The notes beneath the pieces are model-generated. The model did not search any database, was not told the DNA's origin, and saw nothing but the letters and a program-made list of their open reading frames with translations. This document shows positions 25,454 to 33,528 of a stretch of 64,000 bases of DNA, piece after piece. The position numbers were made by a program, and so were the translations under genes. This DNA comes from Streptomyces mirabilis (GTDB lineage Bacteria; Actinomycetota; Actinomycetes; Streptomycetales; Streptomycetaceae), in assembly GCF_018310535.1 (NCBI RefSeq), contig NZ_CP074102.1:7192001-7256000 (forward strand), given 5' to 3'. Every line of letters begins with the position of its first letter. Within the stretch, counting starts at the first letter, position 1.

Positions 25454-26251
25454 TCAGGAGCGGCGGCGGGGCTTGCCCCGCTTGGCGCCGCCCTTGGCGC
25501 CTCCGGAACCGCCGCCGCGGGGGTTCCTGCCGGTCGTCGACTTGCCGGACGACTTGCCCGCCGCGGGCTTGCGCCGTGTGCCGCCGCCCGTCTCGGGGCG
25601 CTTGGCCTTCGACGGGGCAGCGGGCGCCGCCGGGGCCTGGGCGCGCCCCCGTGAGCTGTTGACGGTCCGGCCGCGGACGATCCCGATGAAGTCCTCGACG
25701 AGGTCGGTGGTCGCGTCCTGTGGCCAGGACAGCGCGACGCGTGACTCCGGGGCGTCGGTGACCGGCCGGTAGGTGAGGTCCTTGCGGTGGTGCAGGCGGG
25801 CGAGGGACTGGGGGACGACGAGGAGCCCGATGCCCGCCGCCACGAGCTCGACGGCGTCCGCCGTGGTGGCGGGGCGCTCGAACGCGGGCTGCCCCGGCGG
25901 ACGCTCCCAGTCGAGGGTGTCGTCGAGGGGGTGCAGCACGATCTCGTCGGCGAGATCCTCGGAGGTCACCTCGTCGACCGCCGCCACGATGTGGTCCTTG
26001 GGGACCACGACCACCGTCGTCTCGGTGTAGAGGGGGATCGCGCTGAGGTCCTCCCGGTCGACCGGCAGCCGGACGAATCCGGCGTCGGCGCCGCGGCCCC
26101 GCAGCACGTCGAACGCCTCGTCGGTGGAGACCGCGACGAGCGTCAACGGGATGTCGGGCAGCCGCTCGTTCCAGATCCGCACCCACTTCGTGGGCGTCAC
26201 TCCCGGGACATAGGCGAGCCGGAACGAAGGGGGTACTTCCGAGCCTGTCAC
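25454..26251 (-). CDS. LysR substrate-binding-domain protein lacking the HTH, with basic tail
   Basis: The 265-aa protein starts directly in a LysR-type effector-binding domain (residues 8-195: FRLAYVPGVTPTKWVRIW, LRGRGADAGFVRLPVD, ELVAAGIGLLVVPQSLA). The N-terminal DNA-binding domain is absent. The last 70 residues are a low-complexity basic tail rich in Lys, Arg, Gly, Ser and Pro, ending KRGKPRRRS. The tail could bind nucleic acid non-specifically, so the protein might act as a small-molecule sensor in a different way. It is divergent from the DUF5997 gene, a pairing that suggests a shared role. Confidence 0.8.
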   Translation of the reverse strand: MTGSEVPPSFRLAYVPGVTPTKWVRIWNERLPDIPLTLVAVSTDEAFDVLRGRGADAGFVRLPVDREDLSAIPLYTETTVVVVPKDHIVAAVDEVTSEDLADEIVLHPLDDTLDWERPPGQPAFERPATTADAVELVAAGIGLLVVPQSLARLHHRKDLTYRPVTDAPESRVALSWPQDATTDLVEDFIGIVRGRTVNSSRGRAQAPAAPAAPSKAKRPETGGGTRRKPAAGKSSGKSTTGRNPRGGGSGGAKGGAKRGKPRRRS

Positions 26252-26308
26252 CTCGCCAGGCTATCGGTCGTGGTCGGAGGTCGCGCACACGCTCGATACC
26301 CTTGACGC

Positions 26309-26737
26309 ATGACGTCGCACCAGACCACCCAGACCATGAAGCCCGCCACCGCGGCGAAGAAGCTGGGTGTGTACCTCGAGGCCACCCCCGCCGAGTTCCA
26401 GGAGGGCGTCGTCTCTCGCACCGAGCTGAACGCCCTGCAGGCCGATCCGCCCGCGTGGCTCCAGGAGCTGCGGCGCAACGGCCCGCACCCCCGTCCCGTG
26501 GTCGCCGCGCGGCTGGGCATCTCCATTGCCGGGCTCGCCCGTGGCGGGGTCACCGACGCCCTCACCACGGAGCAGATCGACGCCCTGAAGCAGGAGGACC
26601 CGGGGTGGCTGCGCCGGGAGCGTGCCACTCAGGCCGAGGTCCGCAAGGAAGAGGTCCGCATCAAGGAGAAGCGCGCGGAGCAGCACGCCGAGCGGAACAC
26701 GGAGCGCGCCGCCCAGCCCCGCAGCTCCCGTTCCTGA
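26309..26737 (+). CDS. DUF5997 family protein
   Basis: The 142-aa soluble protein has TMKPATAAKKLGVYLEATPAEFQEG, VVSRTELNALQADPPAWLQELR and HPRPVVAARLGISIAGLARGGV, followed by a charged helical tail (RKEEVRIKEKRAEQHAER). It matches the actinobacterial DUF5997 family. The central part has the look of a helix-turn-helix (VVAARLGISIAGLAR). It is divergently transcribed from the HTH-less LysR protein and could supply the DNA-binding part missing there. That is only an inference from adjacency. Confidence 0.75.
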   Translation: MTSHQTTQTMKPATAAKKLGVYLEATPAEFQEGVVSRTELNALQADPPAWLQELRRNGPHPRPVVAARLGISIAGLARGGVTDALTTEQIDALKQEDPGWLRRERATQAEVRKEEVRIKEKRAEQHAERNTERAAQPRSSRS

Positions 26738-26831
26738 CCCCGCCCCGGCCGCCCGGCCCGCCACACGACGGTGTTCCGTGTTCGTGGTCGGGGCCCTGGT
26801 GGCCGGGCGCGTGCCGTGAGATCGTCCGCGG

Positions 26832-27212
26832 GTGAGCGACGTTGCTGAGGAAGTCGTCCCGGGACCGCCGGACGATCGTGCCGCGTCCGTTCTGCGGTTC
26901 GCGGTGGAACTCGTCGCCTGGGTGGCGACACCTTGGGTGCTGGCCGATCATTCCTGGCTACTGGCCGCCCTGTCCCTGATATTGCTGATCGGCCTTCCGA
27001 CGATCCTGTCCACCCCTGGGGACAAGGCCGACGTGATCATCGCCGTACCCGGCTGGGTCACGATCCTTCTGGTGCTGCTGCAGCTCGTCGCGGCCGTGGC
27101 CTCCTCGTGGGTGCTGTGGCCCACGTGGGCGGCGGTCGCGGTCACCGCGCTGGCCGCCACCGTCCTCGTCACGGAACGCCCGCGCCGGCGGTGGCTGCTC
27201 TCCATCCGCTGA
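26832..27212 (+). CDS. small four-helix membrane protein
   Basis: The 126-aa protein has about four hydrophobic segments (VLRFAVELVAWVATPWVL, LLAALSLILLIGLPTIL, WVTILLVLLQLVAAVASSWVL, WAAVAVTALAATVLV). No family is assigned with certainty. It starts with GTG at 26832 and has no clear ribosome-binding site. It lies 94 bp after DUF5997 and may be in the same transcript. Confidence 0.65.
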   Translation: MSDVAEEVVPGPPDDRAASVLRFAVELVAWVATPWVLADHSWLLAALSLILLIGLPTILSTPGDKADVIIAVPGWVTILLVLLQLVAAVASSWVLWPTWAAVAVTALAATVLVTERPRRRWLLSIR

Positions 27213-27264
27213 AGGGCGCCCGGGCCGGGTCTCCCACGTGTTGGGGTGTCGTCGAGGCTCCGCG

Positions 27265-28008
27265 TCAGGACGGGGCGAGGACGCAGAACTCGTGGCCCTC
27301 CGGGTCGGCCAGGCACGTCCACGGGACGTCGCCCTGGCCGAGGTCGAGGTCGGTGGCGCCGAGGGCCCGCAGCCGGGCCACCTCCGCTGCTTTGTCGTCA
27401 CCGGGGTACGGCAGCAGGTCAAGATGCACGCGGTCCGGCACGGTCTTCACGCCGGGCGTGCGGAGGAACTCGAGATACGGGCCGACACTCTTGGCGGAGC
27501 GCAGCACCGCATGATCGTCGGTCACCTCATGCAGGGTCCAGTCCATCGCCTCACCCCAGAACCGGGCCATGGCCCGCGGATCCGCGCAGTCGACCACCAC
27601 CGCGGCGATCGGCCCGGTGTCCCGGTAGATCTCCCGAGGCTCCAGCACGCAGAACTCGTTGCCCTCCGTGTCGGCGAGGACCGTCCACGGCACTTCGCCC
27701 TGGCCCGCGTCGACGGGCGTCGCACCGAGAGCCTTCAGGCGCGCGACCAACTCCGCCTGATGGGCCGCAGAGGTGGTGGCGAGATCGAGGTGCACACGGT
27801 TCTTCGTCGTTGTCTTGGGTTCCGGGACGGTAACGACGTCGATGCAGACGGCGACCGGGTCCGGCCAGACGAAGCCGCCGACGGGTTCCACGTTGGTCAC
27901 GCCGGGTCCCTCGCTGGAAACACCCCAGCCGAGCGCCTCCGCCCAGAACCGGCCGACCGCCGAGTCATCAAGAGCCTTTATGTTCACCTGAACAGGTCGC
28001 AGTGCCAT
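27265..28008 (-). CDS. VOC-family protein with two glyoxalase-like domains
   Basis: The 247-aa protein has two related halves (about 1-120 and 125-247), each with the vicinal oxygen chelate layout: VQVNIKALDDSAVGRFWAEAL in the first, VVVDCADPRAMARFWGEAM in the second, and each ending (T/C)LADTEGNEFCVL-like. Such tandem VOC proteins in Actinobacteria are often called glyoxalase or bleomycin-resistance-like. Their substrates are unknown. The ATG at 28008 overlaps the end of a decayed upstream frame. Confidence 0.82.
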   Translation of the reverse strand: MALRPVQVNIKALDDSAVGRFWAEALGWGVSSEGPGVTNVEPVGGFVWPDPVAVCIDVVTVPEPKTTTKNRVHLDLATTSAAHQAELVARLKALGATPVDAGQGEVPWTVLADTEGNEFCVLEPREIYRDTGPIAAVVVDCADPRAMARFWGEAMDWTLHEVTDDHAVLRSAKSVGPYLEFLRTPGVKTVPDRVHLDLLPYPGDDKAAEVARLRALGATDLDLGQGDVPWTCLADPEGHEFCVLAPS

Positions 28009-28322
28009 GCCGGCGATCCTATGCGCCCGCTCCTCACGCGCTCAGCCCTGCCAGGTGAACTGGACTTGCCGCCTGGCAAGCGGTTGTGACGGCTGAGGAG
28101 AAGGCTGGCTGCGCAGAGCAGCAGCTCTTCCGGAGTGTGCTGAGCCGGCAGCCTTTCCCACTGGGTCGTCAGGTGGCGGACGCATTCTTCTTTGTGCCGG
28201 GCAACGGCATCGACCACGGTCTGCCTCAGGAAGTCCCGGGGCCGTTGACCGCAGACTGCCGCAGCCTGGCGGATGGTGTGCGGGCCGTGCGGCTGAGAGC
28301 GCGCTTCAGCAGAACACGGCCC
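27984..28322 (-). pseudogene. detached C-terminal part of the frameshifted upstream gene
   Basis: On the minus strand a frame different from that of the gene at 28226-28981 reads HTIRQAAAVCGQRPRDF, then RQTVVDAVARHKEECVRHL, then PAQHTPEELLLCAASLLLSR. This is well-formed protein sequence with no start codon of its own. The upstream frame at the same place degenerates into RTARTPSARLRQSAVNGPGTS and stops at 28226. The simplest reading is a one-base frameshift near 28305-28325. Confidence 0.55.
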
Positions 28323-28981
28323 TGTCGGTCCGGGTAATGGGTGGTCAGGACATCGATGGGCAATACGGCATCGAGTCGACGTCGAAGTGCTCGCAGTGCG
28401 CGCCCGTGAGTCTTTGCGTGCTGCAGCGTCAGCAGTCGGGTGCGGTCGTTGTTACTGGCCGGAGCCGCGATACGACGCGCACGACGCAGCTCACAGTCGG
28501 TGCCGGGCCGGGTCAGGGTGATCTCGATCGCGTGGCGCGTGCTCACAGCTGCGTCGCCTTCCTGCCCCGGCCGACAGGCCCTTGGCGTCGGGTGAGTGTC
28601 GGGATCCGGGTGTGAATGTGCTCGTGGTGGATGAGGGGGGTCGAAGGGCTCCCACTCGGCTACCGCCACGTCGGCAGCCGTTGGAATGGCAACGTGCTCG
28701 GGGCAGCGTTGGGCCCTCCGGCGCAGTTGCTCGGCATAGGGCAGACCGGTGAGCGCGTAGAGGGTCATGGCCGCTCCAGGCAGAGGAAGTTGGCCGTGTC
28801 TTGCGGTGAGGGGCACGAGAGTCCAGACACCCACCTGGCACTCGGGCGTGAGCAGGGGATTTGCGCAGCGGTGGCGGCGTCGGGTCTGGGCGACGCACTG
28901 GATCTCGTCCACCGGCCGGTTGGCGGGGTAGCGGATGTACAGAAGTTGGACGACAGGGCGGGCCGGCCGACAGGTAGTCAT
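28226..28981 (-). CDS. hypothetical protein, probably frameshifted near its 3' end
   Basis: The 251-aa frame starts at ATG 28981 (MTTCRPARPVVQLLYIRYP) with GGAAG upstream. Its first part has spaced cysteines (QCVAQTRRRHRCANPLLTPEC, then RRAQRCPEHV), possibly a zinc site. The second part from residue 146 (GTG 28546, preceded by GGAAGG) reads STRHAIEITLTRPGTD, with LRALRRRLDAVLPIDVLTTHYPD. It could be two genes fused in frame or two with an unmarked boundary. The sensible sequence leaves this frame at about 28310 and goes on in another one, so the gene is likely broken. Function is not recognised. Confidence 0.5.
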   Translation of the reverse strand: MTTCRPARPVVQLLYIRYPANRPVDEIQCVAQTRRRHRCANPLLTPECQVGVWTLVPLTARHGQLPLPGAAMTLYALTGLPYAEQLRRRAQRCPEHVAIPTAADVAVAEWEPFDPPHPPRAHSHPDPDTHPTPRACRPGQEGDAAVSTRHAIEITLTRPGTDCELRRARRIAAPASNNDRTRLLTLQHAKTHGRALRALRRRLDAVLPIDVLTTHYPDRQGRVLLKRALSRTARTPSARLRQSAVNGPGTS

Positions 28982-29582
28982 CGGTGAGGCTTCCGTGTTC
29001 GGCAGGGCGGAAGAAGGAACGAATGCGCCGCTGTCGATCTGACGGCGGGTGTCGACCGCCAGAGCGCGGCGTAGGCCTGCCAATTCGGGTACGGCTGGAA
29101 GGGTGTCGCGGGCGGGACACAGCATGGCGTGCGGGAGACGGCACCAGCCGCTGCCGTCTCCCACCCCCGTCACCGCGGCTGCGCCGGCCCTATTCGCCCG
29201 CTCCTCGCACGCGAGCGGGGCGGACAGCTCTGGCGACTTGCCGATGCGCGTACAGCCTGCGCGTCGGTCACCGCACAGGCCGCCGTGGTTCCGGAAATGT
29301 TCTTGCGTGCGGCTGGGACGTCGACGGATAGCGTCTCGCGCCGTCGCAAACGACGCCCAAGAGGGCCGGGCGATCAAATCCGGGTGCGGGAGATGCTCAG
29401 CTGTCTGGCCGCCGCTCTGCCGAGCGACGCAGGGGCCGCGGCTCGCTTGCTGGCCGTGCAGTGCGCACTGCGTATCGACTTCAGTGGACAAGTCCGGTTG
29501 CCGACTGGGGTCCTGCGCAGTCTTCGCCTTGGGCGCGAGTTGTGGGTGACTCTGCCTCGACCCACTTCGGTGGGCCGTGGCT
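28982..29582. other. 600-bp region without a supported gene
   Basis: The minus-strand frame of the previous gene stays open through here to 29659, with some protein-like runs (RIGKSPELSAPLACEERANR, then DTLPAVPELAGLRRALAVDT). There is no credible start or ribosome-binding site for them. It may be the remains of the gene that once preceded the 28981 start. Confidence 0.4.
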
Positions 29583-32015
29583 TCAGGGGAAATCCTGGAT
29601 GACTTGCTCGGACCAGATCGTCTTGCCGTTCTGGCCATGGCGGCAGCCCCATCGTCCACCGAGTTGAGAGACGAGGAACAGGCCGCGTCCTCCCTCGTCG
29701 GTTGTGCGGGCTCGCCGCAGGCGGGGTTGGGTGCTGCTGGAGTCGGTGACCTCGCACACCAGGACGTTGTGGCGAATCAGACGGAGGTGCATCGGCGGAC
29801 GGCCGTAGCGGATGGCGTTGGTGACCAGTTCGCTGACGATGAGTTGGGTGGTGAAGAGGAGGTCGTCCAGGCCCCACATGGTGAGTTGGCGGGTTGTCCA
29901 CTCTCGGGCTTTGGAGACGGCGGCCGGATCGGCCGGGATCTCCCAGTGAGCGGTGTCCGCCGCCGGGACGGCGCGGGTGCGGGCCAGCAGCAGGGCCGCG
30001 TCGTCGCGCGGCGCCTGGTCCGCCAGGTCGGCGAGGAGAGCCCGGCCGGTTTCGTCCAGGGCACGATCCGGACGGCAGTGCGCGGCGAGGGCTTCCGTCA
30101 GGCGCGGCAGGCCTTGGCCGATGTCGCGATCGCCCCGTTCGACCAGGCCGTCGGTGTAGAGAGCGAGGACACTGCCCGGCTCGACCTCGATCACGGTGGT
30201 CTCGTACGGCATGCCGCTGAGGGCGAGTGGTGGCCCCGGGGACATCCCTACTGCTTCGGCGGTGCCGTCGGGCCGGACCAGGACGGGGGGCGGGTGCCCG
30301 GCACTGGCCATAGCGCAGCGCCTGGTGACCGGGTCGTAGACCGCGTACAGGCATGTGCCGCCGACGATGTCGCGGTCGCTGGACGGGGCTTCGGCCGCGA
30401 GGCGCTGGACCAGGTCCGCGAGCCGGGCGAGCAGCTCGTCCGGTTCGAGTTCCAGGTCCGCGAGCGTCTGGATGGCGGCGCGCAGGCGACCCATGGTGGC
30501 GCTTGCGGGCATGCCGTGGCCGACCACGTCTCCGGCGACAAGGGCCACCCGGAGAGAGGGCAGGGCAATGGCGTCGTACCAGTCGCCGCTGATTTCTGCC
30601 CCGCCGCCTGCGGGCAGGTAGGCGCCGGCGGTCTCGGCTGCCGGGGTGTCGGTCGTGGCTGGGGGAAGGAGGCGCTGCTGCAGCGCTACGGCCGCCCGGT
30701 GCTCGCGCGTGTAACGGCGAGCGTTGTCGATGGCGAGCGCACCCCGTGAGGCGATCTGCTTCATGAGATCCGCCTCGTCCTCGGTGAAGGGGTCGGATCG
30801 GCCGCAGCGCCAGGCCGTTATGGCACCGAGCGTGTGCCCGCGGGCATGCAACGGTGCCACCATCACCGAATGCGCGTCCTTCGGGACGAGATACTCGACC
30901 AGCTGCGGGTCTCTGACCATGGCGATGAAGTCGTCAAGGCCGAAGACGACTGGCTCGCCGTGCAGGAAGCTGCGCAGCAGGGGGTGGTCGGGAAGGGGCG
31001 GGATGGACTCGCCGCGCTTGATGCCGGCCGACCACACCGCGCTGGCCGGCGCAAGGGCCGCGTTGCCCATGTCTCCACCACTCAGCCGCTTCGAGGGTTC
31101 GTCCCCGTCGAAAACGGAGTGCGCAAGGTCGACTGCGGCGAACTCCCCGAACGCAGGTGCGAGAACGTCCGCGAGGTCCTGTGCAGTGCGCACCACATCC
31201 AGGGATCCTCCTACCTGCTCGGCCACCTCGCGGGCGAGATCCAGATGACGCCGGGCGCGCATCTGGTCGGCGTTGTCCAAGTACAGGGCCGCGACCCCGG
31301 TGGGGCGTCCTCGTGCGTCCTCCAGACGGAAGGCGGACAGCGACAGCGCGTGCTGTCTCGCCGGATCGTGCCGCCAGCTCACTTGCTGGCTTCTGCGGAC
31401 CACTGGGGCACCCGTCTCGAGTACCTGGCGCAGTACTGCCTCGAGGTTCTCGGCGTCCTTGGCGCACAGCACGTCGCTCAGCCGAGTACCGGGCTGTACC
31501 GGACGGCCGTCGGCAGTGCCCGGCATGGCGTTCGTCTGCACAGTGGTGAGATCCGTGTCGTGCACAGCGATCGTGACCCGGTTCTGTGCGGACAGTGCAC
31601 GCAGGAGCGCTGCGCCCTGCTCGTGGTCGGCGACGTGGCGTGTAGGGGCCGCCAGGACGAGGACCTCCGTGGAGCCCTCCACCCTTGTGGTCCGGAAAGT
31701 GACACCGATGGTGTCGCCGCACTGGTGCCACAGCCGTACCCGGCCGGACACCGGCATCTCCGTGGCGCCGCGCAGGTCGTCCGGGAGGTCGGCCACCAGT
31801 TCCCCCACGGGGCGGCCACAGACCTCCTCGGCGCGAAACCCCGTCAGGTCTTCTGCTGCCCCGGTCCACCGCACCACCGTGCCTCGATGGTCGAGCACGG
31901 CGGCTGCCAGACCGTCGAAGGCGTACAACCTGCCGCCGGGACGGGAACCGGAGACGCCCGTCTGTCCTTGGGAGGCGCCTGCCGAGCAGGCGTTCTCGAC
32001 ATTCTCTATGTCCAT
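29583..32015 (-). CDS. PAS-PAS-GAF-SpoIIE phosphatase with C-terminal anti-sigma-type ATPase
   Basis: The 810-aa cytoplasmic signalling protein has, in order, PAS (about 20-120), a second PAS-like region (about 150-265), GAF (about 285-460), a PP2C SpoIIE phosphatase (about 480-690) with GAEISGDWYDAI, VAGDVVGHGMPA and ALYTDGLVERGD, and a HATPase_c_2 domain (about 700-805) with IVSELVTNAIRYG, DEGGRGLFLVSQL and RWGCRHG. Both the kinase-like and phosphatase activities of an anti-anti-sigma switch are thus on one chain. The ATG at 32015 (MDIENVENACSAG) has an ideal AAGGAAG site. The remains of another HATPase lie just upstream. Confidence 0.93.
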   Translation of the reverse strand: MDIENVENACSAGASQGQTGVSGSRPGGRLYAFDGLAAAVLDHRGTVVRWTGAAEDLTGFRAEEVCGRPVGELVADLPDDLRGATEMPVSGRVRLWHQCGDTIGVTFRTTRVEGSTEVLVLAAPTRHVADHEQGAALLRALSAQNRVTIAVHDTDLTTVQTNAMPGTADGRPVQPGTRLSDVLCAKDAENLEAVLRQVLETGAPVVRRSQQVSWRHDPARQHALSLSAFRLEDARGRPTGVAALYLDNADQMRARRHLDLAREVAEQVGGSLDVVRTAQDLADVLAPAFGEFAAVDLAHSVFDGDEPSKRLSGGDMGNAALAPASAVWSAGIKRGESIPPLPDHPLLRSFLHGEPVVFGLDDFIAMVRDPQLVEYLVPKDAHSVMVAPLHARGHTLGAITAWRCGRSDPFTEDEADLMKQIASRGALAIDNARRYTREHRAAVALQQRLLPPATTDTPAAETAGAYLPAGGGAEISGDWYDAIALPSLRVALVAGDVVGHGMPASATMGRLRAAIQTLADLELEPDELLARLADLVQRLAAEAPSSDRDIVGGTCLYAVYDPVTRRCAMASAGHPPPVLVRPDGTAEAVGMSPGPPLALSGMPYETTVIEVEPGSVLALYTDGLVERGDRDIGQGLPRLTEALAAHCRPDRALDETGRALLADLADQAPRDDAALLLARTRAVPAADTAHWEIPADPAAVSKAREWTTRQLTMWGLDDLLFTTQLIVSELVTNAIRYGRPPMHLRLIRHNVLVCEVTDSSSTQPRLRRARTTDEGGRGLFLVSQLGGRWGCRHGQNGKTIWSEQVIQDFP

Positions 32016-32095
32016 GTGTGGCTTCCTTCGCGAGAGCCTGCGGCTCGAGAGATCGGCATGCTGTGGCGGCCGTCGGCCGCCCGGTCGGCAGCGCG

Positions 32096-32222
32096 TCACG
32101 CCGCAAGGGCTTTGGAGGGCAGGTCTTGTTCGGCCCAGACGACCTCGCCGTCCGTCGCGGAGCGTGAGCCCCACCTGCGGTCGGCGCGTTCGACAGTTCC
32201 CAGGAGGCGACCTGGGCCGGTT
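32096..32222 (-). pseudogene. C-terminal remnant of an ATP-binding (HATPase_c_2) protein
   Basis: One minus-strand frame, ending at TGA 32096-32098, reads LLGTVERADRRWGSRSATDG, then EVVWAEQDLPSKALAA. It matches the end of the 29583 protein's ATPase domain (RWG-x-R, W-x-EQ). Nothing upstream of 32222 continues it, since a TGA occurs there, and there is no start. It is a truncated relic, probably left by recombination between related SpoIIE/ATPase genes. Confidence 0.6.
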
Positions 32223-32225
32223 CAT

Positions 32226-33125
32226 CCTTGAGATTCCTCCCATGGGGTCACTTTGTCCTAATTTTTGATGAAAGCATCAATGATGATTGCTAAATCGTCA
32301 AGACCACCAAGACTGATCGAATGATCAGGTGCGAGTCACGCAAGACCGGCATCCTGGGCACCCCGGCACCCTGACCGGCGCAAGGCGCAAACCCGGGCGA
32401 CGATGGTGGGCGCCGCCGTGCCCCGCAATACCCCGGGGGGCTCGTCGAGGGTGGCGTCCGGGCATTGGGCCAAGGTCGCGCCCGGGTTCCGGGTGGGGTC
32501 CCCGCGCATCGGCAGCCCGGTGTGTCCGTCGTCGCCTGGCCGAGCGGTACCTGCTTGGGCGACGGCGGCCGGTCGTAGCCCGGCGCCGATGGTGCTCACC
32601 CCCGCGCTGCCAGGGCTATGCGTAGTGCGTGTTCCTCGCGGCGGAGCCGCATCCCCACCACTCCCTCCGTTGTCTCACCCCCCTCATTTCGAGACGGAAA
32701 TCCCGGGCAGTTCGTCCCGCGGCGGCGACGGCTCGGCCCAGGGTGGCGTGCTCGAGTCCGAAGGCCGCGCTGATGAGGGAAGGGTGGGTGAACGGCCCGG
32801 GAATGGCTGCCCAGTTGCTCGCTGATGTGGCCGATCCCCTCGGTCCAGTGCCTGGGATGGTCGGTGCAGGTGAGCATCTTCTCGAAGGGCAGGCGGACTT
32901 CGTTCAGGCGGCCGACACGGTCTGGGCGAGGGCGTCGAGCTGTTCATGCCGCCGCCGGCCGTGCGGGCCATTTTCGCCGCCTCGACAGTTCCATACGTCG
33001 TATGGTAATCCTGGGAGAGCACTTCCGTACGCCGTATGGAAGATTTCGCTCGGAGCACGCCAGGCACCGCACATCGCCTGCATGAAGCCGATGGCGCGGA
33101 TTGCACCAATCGGGAAGGAAAGACC
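32226..33125. other. 900-bp region with AT-rich patch and operator sites, no intact gene
   Basis: It contains an unusually AT-rich stretch at 32250-32335 with the dyad TTGATG-AAAG-CATCAA (32265-32280). It also holds two TetR-type palindromes (32991 and 33025). Minus-strand frames between 32600 and 32990 show short protein-like runs (HPSLISAAFGLEHATLGRAV, then DHPRHWTEGIGHISEQLGSH) in different frames. These suggest a decayed gene that I cannot identify. Confidence 0.45.
32991..33042. promoter_or_regulatory. pair of TetR-type palindromes before the small secreted protein
   Basis: CCATACGTCGTATGG (32991-33005) is a perfect odd-length palindrome. CTTCCGTACGCCGTATGGAAG-type sequence at 33022-33042 is a near-perfect second one. 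The centres are 34 bp apart. The same CCATACGCCGTATGG occurs at the start of the TetR gene at 36064-36078. They are inferred to be sites for that TetR controlling the gene at 33126. Confidence 0.6.
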
Positions 33126-33380
33126 ATGAACAAGCTCACGAGGCGCGTTGCCGTCGCCGCTTCCTCCGTGGCGGTCGCGGGTGTCGCCGTTCTCGGTGCC
33201 GGGGGCACCGCTTCGGCCGCGACTTCTGCATCCGCGCACGTCCAGCACCCGGCCGTCAGCGTCAACGCCGACGACTACCGCTGGGACCACGGTGTCGGCT
33301 ACCTGATCGAACTGGGCTACTCCTGGGATGAGATCCATGGCTGGCACCACGACTGCCGGGATGAGATCCGCGGTCGCTGA
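33126..33380 (+). CDS. small secreted protein with HVQHPAV motif
   Basis: The 84-aa exported protein has a classical signal peptide (MNKLTRRVAVAASSVAVAGV, cleavage near ASAA) and a short mature part of about 50 residues: SAHVQHPAVSVNADDYRWDH, then YLIELGYSWDEIHGWHHD. A paralogue with the same ASAA-x-S-HVQHPAV-x-V start lies at 44160. No family is recognised. The gene lies behind two TetR-type palindromes and has a GGAAGGAAAG site. It is possibly a developmental or surface peptide, but no function can be claimed. Confidence 0.8.
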   Translation: MNKLTRRVAVAASSVAVAGVAVLGAGGTASAATSASAHVQHPAVSVNADDYRWDHGVGYLIELGYSWDEIHGWHHDCRDEIRGR

Positions 33381-33455
33381 TCGCCGCCCAGGCGGCCGGC
33401 GCCCCATCGCCCGGGCCTTGCCGTAACGCCTCTCCCTCGTTGCCTCTTCGCTCCC

Positions 33456-33488
33456 GGTCCGGCGGCGGTCCGGCGGCGGTCCGGCGGC
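33456..33488. repeat. three 11-bp tandem repeats before the SsgA-like gene
   Basis: GGTCCGGCGGC occurs three times without interruption (33456-33466, 33467-33477, 33478-33488), about 40 bp before the ATG at 33529. The one-helical-turn period could serve as a protein-binding array, or be simple slippage. Confidence 0.8.
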
Positions 33489-33528
33489 GGGGCGCAGCCG
33501 AGGCAGAGACACCTTGGAGTGAAAGTCG

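Noticed and set aside
28226..29659. Single 477-codon minus-strand gene
   Set aside because: The part beyond 28981 has no start with a ribosome-binding site. Only the part from ATG 28981 is supported.
32596..32990. Minus-strand frames with short protein-like runs
   Set aside because: The runs lie in different frames with stops between them and match no family I know. At most this is a relic.
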